64,000 nt of DNA from Cliona cf. orientalis (Eukaryota > Porifera > Demospongiae > Clionaida > Clionaidae), in NCBI GenBank assembly GCA_963930775.1, contig OZ005705.1, positions 2,542,001 through 2,606,000 of the forward strand, read 5' to 3'. Positions 35,801-47,800 of this stretch are shown here, in pieces (position 1 is the first letter of the stretch; each line of letters starts with the position of its first letter). The position numbers were made by a program, and so were the translations under genes. The notes below the pieces were generated by a model. That model saw nothing but the letters and a program-made list of their open reading frames with translations. It did no database searches and was not told the origin of the DNA.

Positions 35801-38800
35801 TATCCAGACTTGGAAGAGAAGGCTAGGGAATGTCTAGCTCTTAATCACTATCTTGGACAAATTGACAATCCTCAAATTGCATTCAGCGTGAGACAGAGGC
35901 AGCCCAAGACCGTAATGGAAGCTGTAAGTGGCACAATTGAGATGGAGTCCTATCTGCAGCCAAAACCGAGCCGAATTGCTCAGGTGGAGCCAGAGCCAGC
36001 AGCAGAGTCCGTCATTGCGGCCATACAGAATCAGCAGACGGCCCTGCTGGGTGCCTTGGACAAGGTGATGGAACGCTTGGAAAAGCTGGAAGCCAAAGCA
36101 CAGGAGCCGCCCAAGGGACCCCCAGCTGCACCAAGGGGAAGCTCTGGCCAGAGGCCAGTAATTGTATGCCGAAAGTGCCATCGAGAAGGGCACTATGCTC
36201 GAGGATGTGCGTCGCAACCGTTACCCTCCGGAGCAGACAGAGAGCCTATGTCCTTACTCCCTGTGACTCACTCCTACCGCTTATCGGGGACAGTAAACGG
36301 GGTTCCCACTACCTTTGTCGTGGATACCGGTGCATCCATCACTGTACTGGACGAGACCCTCTGGGAGAAAACCCACCGTGGGGAGTGTTCCCTGGAGCCA
36401 TGGACGGGACGTCGTCTGGTTGGGGTTGAGGGTACCCCACTCCACATTTGTGGGGTCTCAAATGTCGAGTTAAAGTTTGCTGGTGAGACTTTTCACTGCC
36501 CCGTGTTGGTGGCCCGCTCCTTAACCTCAGAGGCTATACTCGGACTGGACTTTCTGGAGGCAAATAATTGCACCTTGGAGATGGCAGATCGCAAGCTTAC
36601 CTTTCTGGAGCGAGGAGTAGCTGTCTCCCTGTACGACTCTTCACCTGATCCGGAACTCCTCCAAGCACGAGTAACCATCGACGAAACATTGACTATCCCT
36701 CCGTTCAGTATGCTGGAAACCATGGCTAGAGTCAATGGGAAGGTACGGGGTCAGACGTGGCTATTGCAGGAATGCAGAACGAAGCAGTTGCCTGTAAAGA
36801 TCGCTAATGGACTGGTAAACTCTACCTGTGACCAGGTGCCAGTCAGAGTGCTCAACCCCAGTCCAGACAGCCGGGTGGTGTACAAAGGTACCAAGATAGC
36901 TACGGTGGAAGGGGTTAACGACGAACCCCGTCAACCCATTCTGGCTGTGCAACCTGAGGCAAGAGAAGTATCACGGACAAAGCGACAAGCACTCAGCAAG
37001 ATGATGGAGAAGTGTGCGAGCGATCTTGGGGCTGAGCAGAAGGAACAGCTTCTTCAACTACTGATCGAGTTTGCAGACATCTTTGCCGATGAGGGTGAAC
37101 TGGGTCGTACTGACCGAATCACGCACAACATTGATACAGGTAGTGCCCCACCCATCAGGCAGCCTGTCCGCAGAGTACCCGTGTGTCAGAAGGCAGAAGT
37201 CAAAGACCTACTTGCCGATATGGAGAAGAAGGATGTAATTCGACCATCCAATAGCCCCTGGGCTTCGCCTATCGTGCTGGTGCGAAAACGAGATGGCAGT
37301 CATCGATTTTGCGTAGACTACCGTAAGCTAAATGCCGTCACCCGGAAGGACGCATATCCCATCCCTCGGATCGATGACACCTTGGACACCCTGTCAGGTG
37401 CTTGCTGGTTCTCCACTCTGGATATGGTGAGTGGATATTGGCAGGTAGAAGTGGGGGAGAAAGATAGGGAAAAAACTGCCTTTTGCACGCCCTACGGGTT
37501 GTATGAGTTTAATGTTTTACCATTTGGATTATGTAATGGCCCTGCTACATTTCAGAGGTTGATGGACCTGGTGCTATCTGGTCTGCAGATGTCCCAGTGC
37601 CTGGTCTACATTGATGACGTGATTGTAGTGGGACGTACCTTTGACGAGCACCTTTGCAATCTGCGAGACGTCTTTGGACGAGTGAGGGGAGCGGGGCTGA
37701 AGCTCAAGCCGAGCAAGTGCGCTTTTCTCCAAGAGCGAGTGTACTACCTTGGACATGAAGTCTCTCGGAAGGGAGTAGCTACTGACCCTACGAAAATCAA
37801 CCAGGTTGCCCACTGGCCTGTGCCCCAATCAGTCAAGGATGTACAAAAATTCCTCGGTCTGGCAAGTTACTATCGCCGATTTGTTCGCAATTTTGCAAGT
37901 ATCGCAAAGCCATTACACCGACTAACTGAGAAGACTGCAACTTTTGAATGGACTGTAGAGTGCCAAGCAGCTTTTGCCGAGTTACGCCACAAACTGTGCA
38001 CGGCCCCAGTCCTGGCCTTTCCGGACTTCACAAAGCCTTTTATCCTGGACACCGACGCCAGCAACACCGGCATTGGTGGTGTGCTCTCCCAGCTTGATGA
38101 ACAGGGTCAGGAACACGTCATTGCGTTTGCCAGCCGCACGCTGAGCAAGTCGGAACGTCGGTACTGTGTAACCCGTCGGGAATTGCTGGCAGTCGTCGTG
38201 TTCACGCAACAGTTTCGGCCGTACCTACTGGGTCGCGAGTTTACTCTGAGAACCGACCACGGCTCTCTGTCGTGGCTGCAGTCATTCAAGGAGCCAGAGG
38301 GACAGTTGGCCAGGTGGTTGGAGAAACTGCAGGAATTCCACTTTCGGATTTTGCATCGCCCCGGGAAGAAACACACCAATGCCGATGCCATGTCACGGCG
38401 GCCATGTGATCAGTGTGGACGGATTGATGAGGACTTGTTTGTTCCGCAACCATCGGTTGACCCAGAGGAGAACAGTATGGCTACCGTTAGCCCCGTCGTC
38501 ATGGACGCCTCTCCGGTTGGGGATGGAACCCCTGCCAAGCTGCGACAGCTACAACTGGATGATTCTGATATCAAATTCGTTCTGGAAGCAAAGGAATCGG
38601 ACACCCGGCCTGCAGACGACGTCGTCAAAGCCAAGAGCACAGAGGTCCGAAAATTGGTACAGATCTGGGACCAACTGGTAGTGGCAAATGGTGTGCTTAA
38701 GCGCCGTTTTGAAGACGAGGAAGGACAGACTGAGGTGTGTCAGTGGGTCGTTCCAAAGAAACAGAGGAAAGAGATTTTGCACCACCTGCACGATGGACCA

Positions 38801-41800
38801 CTGGGAGCTCATTTGGGAGAGAAGAAAATCCTACAGAAGTTGAAGGAACGGTTCTACTGGCCAGGACATGCAACTGATGTCCGAAACTGGTGTCATTCTT
38901 GTGAACCCTGTGCACAGAGGAAGACACCTATTCCAAAGCCCCGAGCTCCATTGGTCGGTATCCAAGTGGGACATCCCATGCAACTGGTAGCTACAGATAT
39001 TGTGGGACCCTTTCCGGAATCCACATCAGGGAACTCCTATGTTCTAGTGGCAGCAGATTATTTCACTCGTTGGGTGGAAGCTTACCCGATTCCATGTCAA
39101 GAGGCGGCTGTGGTGGCGAAAAAGCTTGTGGATGAAATGTTCTGCCGGTTCTCCCCCCCAGAGCAACTTCTTTCTGATCAGGGTCGCCAGTTCGAATCCC
39201 AGTTGCTAGCCAAAGTCTGTAAAATAATGGGGATCCAGAAATCCCGAACAACGCCCTACCACCCGCAGTGCGATGGTCTGGTCGAACGCTGGAACCGAAC
39301 GTTGCTGCAGAGCTTGGCCACTTCAGTTTCTGATCATCCGGAGAACTGGGACGAATTTATCCAGAAGATTTGTATGGCATATAATACGAGTGTCCACCCC
39401 ACTACTGGTTTCACTCCATTTTTCCTTATGTTCGGACGACAGGCCAAATTGCCAGTGGACTTGCTGTATGGAACACCAGAGCCGGACCCACTGCCACCCT
39501 CACAGTATGCGGCAACACTAAAGACAGCCATGGGTGAGGCCTACGAAAAAGTAAGGACCAAGACAACTCGACAGTTGAAGCACCAGTCGGACCTGTACAA
39601 TCAGAAAGTACATGGCAACCCGTACAAGGTTGGAGATTTCGTGTGGGTTCTCTTTCCACAGACACCACGAGGGAAGTCAAAGAAGCTTTATCGACCTTGG
39701 AAGGGGCCTTTCGTGGTGGTGAAGAAGCTATCTGACGTCACCTACCGAGTGCAGGAAGTCACAAATCGGCGTCGCAGATTGGTCATTCATTTCAATCGGC
39801 TGAAGCCCTTCAGAGGCACGGTCAGTGACAGACAACCCCAGCAGCAGGAACCACGCCCATCCGACGGGCACATGCAAGGAGAAGAGCCGAAGCGTCACTA
39901 TTTTGGCTCACAGCTGGAATTGGCAGAGGAGGATAGCGACACACCAGCCCTGCCATCACCCCCAGAACTTAATGCAGATCCAGCACCTGAACCTCAGGGA
40001 GAAGTTCAAAACACTAGTCGACGCTACCCCCAGCGAGCTCGTCAACCTCCCAACCGATTCAGCCAAGAGTACAGCTGAATGTGGGACACATTCTCGCAAA
40101 AGGGGGAGTTGTGTAATGCGTGCATTTATATACTGAACTAACTTGACTATAATGTAATGTATAGGCCGATGTATTTTACTTGAGTTGTGCAATCACTTAA
40201 ATTGGTTATGTTGTGTATCTGAGCATGCGTGTTGGTATATTATTCTTATGTCATCTTCCAGAACGTTCTGATCACGTGGGTCTGATCAGATCTTGAGTTT
40301 GAGTTGTGTGTCATTTTTTTTGATTGGAGATTTCGATCTGTTGTCTATCAATAAACATTGGATTACATATTACTAAGTAAAGAGGAGTGTGAACAGCTCT
40401 TTACAAACATAAGAAAGGTTTTACAAGGATAAACACTGGTTTGATTTATAATTTACCTTGCTATACTGTTTGCGGTGGAAGGCATTTCCATCAACCTGGA
40501 CACTTATAACTTTGTTGTCTCAAATAGTTTTTCTGGGATAAGCTTTACTGACTCGATGAGAATGAATGTCACATTTATGCTTCCTGGATACACTCCCTTC
40601 CAGCCTAGTCTAATGTGTGGACTGCCACTGTATGCTTCTCGTCGCACAATGTTCACTGCTCTATCTTCTACCTCTTGAATTGTCTTATCTTGGTGACATT
40701 GACATGATAGAATCATTTTCAGGACTAATTTTCGAGATATACGATCGAGAAATAAGCAGCAGAACCAAGCCAGGGACATTTTCTGCCATGTTTTTGCCTC
40801 AAACTAATGATGATTCATGGCTGGCGATTGTGGCTATGCCCATGTAATTGTGTTTACGCATGCATGCGGCTAGTATTTCTTTCGCAGAGCTCCATATATA
40901 TGCGGCTTCTATTTGAATAAATACAGTAGTCAACTATTATTCATTGTATTCCAGCCATATCTTTTGCTGCCTGCTGATGCTGATCTCCTTGCCATGGCCT
41001 TTGAGTGGGTTGGAATGGACCTCTATTATATGCTGCGAGATCAACAGAACAACCTTCGCATCATGAGGGTTTCTACTGTTAATAGAGATGTGCTAGCACC
41101 AGTTGGACCAGTGTTACAAGAACAGGTGTCACCTGCAGACAAGATAAAAATGGTAGTTGATCCGTTTGGGGGGTAAGTTTTCGAGGATAAATGCATGAAT
41201 AGAACAGATTACTTAGTACATACATTTCTTGTGCAGTTACTTACATTGGTTGGTGGTGAGCTCAGCGGAGACTAGCCTTCATCGAATGGACTTAAGAAAT
41301 ACATCTGTGATGAGCAGGTTGACAGTTCAGCAATCAGGCAGTGGACTGACCGACTTGAGGTCACTACGTCTTTCTTCTGCATTGCTGCTGGATCCACAGA
41401 ATGGGAATCTCCTGTTGTCTGATGCTGATAGTGGTGACATTGTCAACTGCAGTGTCATCAGTGAAACATGTAGCACTCTCGTCAGTGCTAGCATGGTACA
41501 ACCTCAGCCAGCCTGTGGTGGGACAGGTACAGCTTTTACTATTCATGATAATAATATTACATGATTATACTATGACTACAATCTATTGTGTTTTAGGCTT
41601 GCCTGCACTTTCTATTGCTCTCAATGAACAACGTCTGTACTGGGTTGGTGATTCATCATCATGCACCTTTGCAATTGAGTTCAATGATCCAACCAATCCA
41701 TTTATGGTCTCGAATTATAGTGCTACTGATATATTGACCCTTAGTCCTGGTCAACAACCTTTGCCAAGTGGGTGTGGCATGCATTTCACAGGAAAGCTGT

Positions 41801-44800
41801 ATATAATTTTTCTCTAATGCATAGCTCAAGATTGTCTGTCTCCAGATGTGTTGAACATCCAAGGACGACCACCCCCAAATCTTCTTACAGAAACAAACAC
41901 CACAGTTACTATGGGGTTTGTGTCTCCTCCCCTAGGAGAGGTCTGCATGGATGTAATCATCAGTTATCCTCCTGTGACCTTTGGGATAGACGTGGAGAAT
42001 TCTGAGCAATCATTACCTGGCTTCCCAATTGTTAGTAATTCAAAATTCTATTGATATTTTTGAGTTTATCATGTGGTTTGTACTACTGTAGTTCACGGTT
42101 GAGATGGAATACATAGTTGATGGTTTACTACCTTTCACTGAATACCGAGCTGAACTGAGCATTTCAAACATGTATACACTGAGAAGGCACTACTTTGATA
42201 ATCTATTCTCCATCGGAGAACGATTTATGACAAGAGAAGGAGGTATTTATTCTGTATAGCATAAAATTAATACTTTTTTTGCAAGAGGGAAATTCCAACT
42301 ACCAAAATTAATATTTGTAGGAATCATTTTGCCATGGTATTCCAGTTTCCATCAACCATAGATATTATAGACTACATAACCGGGATAAGAAACACATGAC
42401 GTCATCAATACATATAACTGGGACAATCCGTGTCACCCCCAAAACCACAAAAATGCACAAAAGATCATAAAAAGGGGCCATCAGACAGAAATGTTAGGAA
42501 GCTTGAAACTCTAGGCTATTAGTATAAATAAGGCCTTCTGCCAACCATCTGTAGCGATGAAAAGCTCCTTCGTTTAGTACCTGAAGTGTTCTAGTCCCAA
42601 AAAGTAGGAGACTTTGAAATGGCGTCGTTGTTGATTTTTTTTTCAAAGTTTCTGGTACAACAGTAGTAGTAGTGTAGTCTCCAAAAACTGGCTACTAGTC
42701 TAGTACAGAGGAACCATACTTTGACTTTGAGCTTCAGTTATGGGTGTTGAGATAGAGTGGTTTTGTACAGCGTTCTATGGAGCAAGTATGGACAAAGACG
42801 ACTGAAACAGCAGTGAGTGACTTAAATTTGTCCCTCGAAAAGACCATTGTAGATAGTTGCACTCCACAAAATGTTACTATAGTAATATTCTTTCATCATA
42901 GAGTCTCAACTTAGCTATAACACTAATACAGGCTTGGGTAGAGCCTTGTTTAGCTGCCTAAGTCTAGGGTGACATGGAGTGCACGCCATGGCTTGCATTA
43001 AGTCTATTGCTCACGTGAGCTGTTTCCAATCCGGGTTACCTAGTCTGTATGATCTATGCATCAACAAGGGCAAAAAAGTTTCCCTGATAAAAAATTTCAG
43101 CTATGCAATATCTCTTGACTAACAATATACATTTGCAGTTCCCGATAGTGCAATTGGAGTGATGAGTGAAGTATTTGGTACAGCTGACATTCTAATCCGT
43201 TGGAGCATGCCCGATCCTCGTACTCTGAGAGGATCTGGTCAAACTTTTTATGTCCAGATATTTAATAATGGCACTTTGCAAGGTGAGGTGCAAGTGGATG
43301 GGCTATCTATCTTTCTGAATTCAAGTGTTGGGGTTGTGAATGGACGTGTCCAGAACATTGCGGTAAGCTACATGTATAGTGTTGGAATATAAATTTGTAG
43401 GAATCGCTATGAAAATCTCACATTCCATTTTGTTGTACTATATAATATCAGTCGCTCAGTACCTAATCTATCCAAGTCCATTCGGTTTGTCAAGAGTTGT
43501 ACTCCTTCTAAATGTGCACATCTAGAAATGCTTCATTCAGAAGAGGACATTTTTTGCTTGACATACCGTACCCGTTCTCTGAATAAGGCGCCTCTCTAAT
43601 GAATGCACCACCAACGTTAGAGTCCTAATTTTCGCGCTCTAAATATGCGCCCTGTGGCCATGCTAATTATTTTTTGCAGGCGCATTCTAATTAGAGCAGT
43701 ATCGGTATACTTCTAGTTGACAGTAGCTCAATAGTACTGAGTATCCCATACTGAGTACTGGAAGCCACGTTTTTTACATTTTTGCTCTAATTACAACGTG
43801 CCTCTCTAAAAGATGCACCACCTGGACCAGAACATTAACTTCCATGCTCTAATAGTGCGCCGCCTAAGGTCAGTAATTCTTTTTAGTGGCACATTAACTA
43901 GAACGGATACAGTAACTATCCTAGTGGCTTTGTGTCTAATACTTTGTGTACATGCAGGTGATTGTGTCGAATACTGCAGTGAACAGCACAGGAACACTCA
44001 CAGAAGTAAGGCCATGGCCACTGGTGCCACAACCAGTGCCAGTCAACATCAAAAACACAACAGCTGTTGTGAAAGTTGTGCTTAATAATAGCGAGCTGTA
44101 TGAGCCTATAACTGGTGTTAGTGTGAAGGTAATGAATGTTCAATAGTGTATATGTTGTAGGTATGATCAGCTTACCTTTTAGATATGTCTTAGTGCTCAG
44201 TGTGACTGTAGCCAGGCTACTGTTATTGATCAAGATGATTTCAAGTCTGTAGAGAATGCTACAGAGTGGACATTTACGTTCTCATACCTCCAAGCACGAG
44301 TTCAATACTGTGTGCAAAGTGTTGGTATTTATAGGGTGATCAAAGGCTTTAGAACAGAACCTGAAGTAACAAATGGTGAAAGTACACTGTTTATGACTAT
44401 GGGTAAGTGAGGATTTGTATGAGGTCTATGTATGTGTGGGTTTTACCGATTCTACATTGATGAATGGTATGCTTGATAGATGGTGTCCCAGATCCTCCAG
44501 TGATCAGTCTAAGACCAGATATGGAAGATATTTTGGAGTGGACCCCACCCTTATCACGAGGACCGGTGATCTTATTCTACACTATAGAAGCCGTGTAAGT
44601 ATAATTATTCAGTAGTACACTGGGCATGGGCTTTAAGAAATCTCTTTTGTCAGTTTTTACCACTTCCTTGGCCTATCTGGGTACCTAGTAGACTTGCTCC
44701 GTAGAAGGTGACACAGATTGTCCCAGTAAGCTGATGTTCCCCCAATACAAGAGGCTACCCTATAGCGGGAAACTTTGGCGAATTCAGTATAATATATATT

Positions 44801-47800
44801 GCCAAATTAACTAGAAGAACACCAAACCCTCAATGCATTGTATGGCACAAGCAGGCAACGACAACACAATGTTATAGTAGGCCTTGGGGACATTTACTAG
44901 CTGAGCCAGTAAGTCTATTATTAAACTGTGCTCCGATCAATGATGAGCCTATAGCCATACATGCATACAAAAACCCTCTGTCATCGGCTTCATCCGTCGA
45001 AAGCTCTACAGGTCCACTCACTAGGGAGCGAGGAAGGCGGAGACCAGTGCAGCATTGACAATTATTGTAACCCTATTGCACATGCACTGAGGATTGTGGA
45101 AACAATAATAAATACAACGATAGACTCAACAGATTACTCTATGCACATGTTTGTGGAATCAGCTTGTGCTCCATGGAGTATTTCCATTCTTTGCTATTGC
45201 TGAATATGCATATGAATATGCATAGTACCCCTGGAGTATTTGTGCCTATAGCATCATCACAACCTATAAGATTACAAGTGTAAAAACAATTGAATAAAAT
45301 TGAAGGATGAAGTAGGGATGGCAATGCCAAAAAGTATAAGATTTTTAGGGATAAGAGATAATTACAACCACTATACATCCCTACGCTTGTTTTTTTTTAT
45401 TTTTATTATAATTACAGACCTATTGATGTCGACTTATTCAAGGCATGCTGTCCTTGGAGTGTTCTTGACTTGCATGTGGGAGAAATTAATGTTCTCCCTA
45501 TCAGTAATTTTTATATTATTATTGATCCCCATGCTACTCAAAAAGCAAGCATAGGAATGTATAGTGGTTGTGATTATCTCTTATCCCTAAAAATCTTGTT
45601 TGTGTACTTTTGTTTTTATTGCGCGAGTGCAATATTATACAGTAAGTACAGATGGGAGGTGCCAAAATTCACACATGCTCGTAAAGTAGTAGCCACGCCC
45701 CTCGTTAACTCACCTAGGTGATAAAACTGTTTCAGGCGGCCAAGTAGCGATGATACTCTAGTACTAGTATAGCTATTATTAATTTTATCGACTATCTATG
45801 TCACTACTGAGCTGGCTGTTATACCGACTGCTGAGGGCTGCACCGCGCCCGTATGTTGAGGCCTCGAGTCTCCATGTCCCAGCGCAGTACTAGCGCTGCA
45901 CGCGCTAGCCTCTAGCTAGGTTCACTTTATTGCGCTCGCGCTCGCACTGGCCTAGCTCGCGCAGGAGAGCCTGGTGCTTAGCTATTGCTAGGCTAAGCTA
46001 GCTTGGTTCGAGACGCTAGCTAGCTGGCTTGCTATAGCGGCAGTGGTGCGCGCCGCTGACTACAGTCACATGACTTCACCATGGCAACACATTATGAGCA
46101 TGCACATTAAATGGCGTATCAGACACCCCCTATCCATATATCTTTAATACACCATACACACCCACCATTACGTGACTGTAGAGATAACGCAAAACTAGCA
46201 TGCCACTGCACTGCGCACTACAAAATAGAGTGGATTTGTATGAGAACTAAGGTGAGAGGTCCAGAGAGTCTTGAGTTAGCCCTGGAAATGAGAAAGAAAG
46301 AAAGATTGACAAATGGCTATTTTTTTAACATCAGATCTGGTTCTGGCATATACAATTGAGTTGATGGATGATCTTGGTCTTGTTAGATAGATACTTTGCT
46401 GTAGATTCTGATTTGATTCTGATTTTGACACTTAGAAATTTCACAAAGTTAACTGTTTTGGGAGATATTTGGATTTTTGTGATGTATTGCATGTATGGAG
46501 TATCCGTACCATTCCTACTTATAGAGTCTACCGACTCTATGATAGTTGTTCATCCGTTATGGATGGTCAGCAGAAGTGATTTGACCCAGTTTAGCTTCCA
46601 GTAGTCAACACAGAAGCAGACATCTGTCCTTTTTCTCAACAAACTGTGGGAGAAGCCCAGGGGCTCGTAGATAGTTGGATAATGCCCATATCCTAGCACT
46701 ATGCAGGCAACTGGTACTCGGTATGGCTGTTGGTGGATTGGCTCAGAGTCCATCACGTGGATCTCGTGCTGAATCACTGCTGTACGGCCCAGCTTCTCTC
46801 CTGCCACGTCTGGGAACTCATTGCTTCAGATCCTCCCGAATCCGGGACCAACACCAGGACTTTGTCTCCAGGGTAGAACGTCTGGGGTCTTGCCTTTTCA
46901 TCATAGTGCTGCTTCTGCTTTTTCTGAGCTTTGGTGAGGTCAGCTTGGACGAGATCTGTCATTTCCTGGAGCCGCTTCCTCATTGTGATCACATGGGATG
47001 CCACCGTGTTATCCTTTTCTTCCCCAGACCAGACTTCCTTGATAAAATCTAGAGGTCCTCCGATACGGTGTCCATAGAGCAGCTCAAAGGGGGAAAAACC
47101 AGTCCCAGTCCTTCTGATTCTTGGAAGTCAGCTTCAGCATCCCATTGAAGTACTCCACCAGACCGTCTGTCTGAGAGTGGTATGGGGTAGTCCGGATCCA
47201 TTTGATGTGCAGTATCTGATAGATTTCCTGCAAAAGAGTGGACATGAAATTAGTGCCCTGGTCACTTATGCCCACATGTTTACAAACCCAAACCCAAACA
47301 CCAGCTCCTTATCAATTTTCTCGGCTTCCGTACTGGGTAGCGGGTGGCATAGTCGCAGATAGCGAGAATGTATTTATTGCCAGCCCAGCTCCTCGGTAGA
47401 GGTCCCACTATATCCATTACTATTCGCTGGAAGGGGTTCTCAATGAGAGGCATCAGGATCATCTCAGTTCTGATCCCGTCGATCAGCACTCCTCTGATAG
47501 ATCTCACACTGGCTCCCCACATCCTTAAACACTCCAGGCCAGTAGAACCTGTGCAGGACCTGGTTCTGGTCTTGTTGACACCTAAATGTCCAGTGGCGGT
47601 ACATCATGGGCTAACTGCAAGGCTGCCGACCGGCACTGCTTTGGGAGGACCAACTGCTCACATGCTTCCACATTGTTGCTACTACCGTCAGGGGACCACT
47701 TCCTGTAGAGGAGACCATTTTGGTAGCAGAGCTGAGCTCTTCCTGGGGCTAAGTGCTCTTTGCCACTGGCCAGCTCCCGAATTTGCTCCATGTAGACTCA

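Larger units (their letters stand above)
35032..40405 (+). mobile_element. Intact Ty3/gypsy LTR retrotransposon
   Basis: LTRs of 294 bp (35032-35325 and 40112-40405, TGTAATG ... TTTACA) differ by one visible base. Target duplication AACA (35028-35031 and 40406-40409). Primer-binding site at 35327-35344, polypurine tract at 40098-40110, one uninterrupted 1556-residue Gag-Pol ORF. Near-identical LTRs and an open ORF indicate a recent and possibly active copy. Confidence 0.95.
34631..40845 (-). pseudogene. Nested minus-strand gene or pseudogene inside the ROS1-like intron
   Basis: Two coding-like blocks on the minus strand. Block 1, about 40810-40457, starts MAENVPGLVLLLISRS and goes on through IQEVEDRAVNIVRREAYSG, LGWKGVYPGSINVTFILIES and VDGNAFHRKQYSK, with two frame changes (near 40680 and 40505). 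Block 2, 35023-34631, begins after an acceptor TTGTAG and reads GKIETPERLWHKTNIIRYNA ... ARRPDQLIQEDKLKLLSQGV ... VEVKSGQSISYKEVLGSIEY, then stop. Block 1 ends at donor GTAAAT (40456-40451). Without the gypsy element the intron would be about 55 bp. Protein not recognised. The frame changes favour a pseudogene, or further tiny introns that I missed. Confidence 0.45.

Noticed and set aside
35492-39680. Many minus-strand frames over the gypsy ORF
   Set aside because: Shadows of the intact Gag-Pol reading frame, with no homology of their own.
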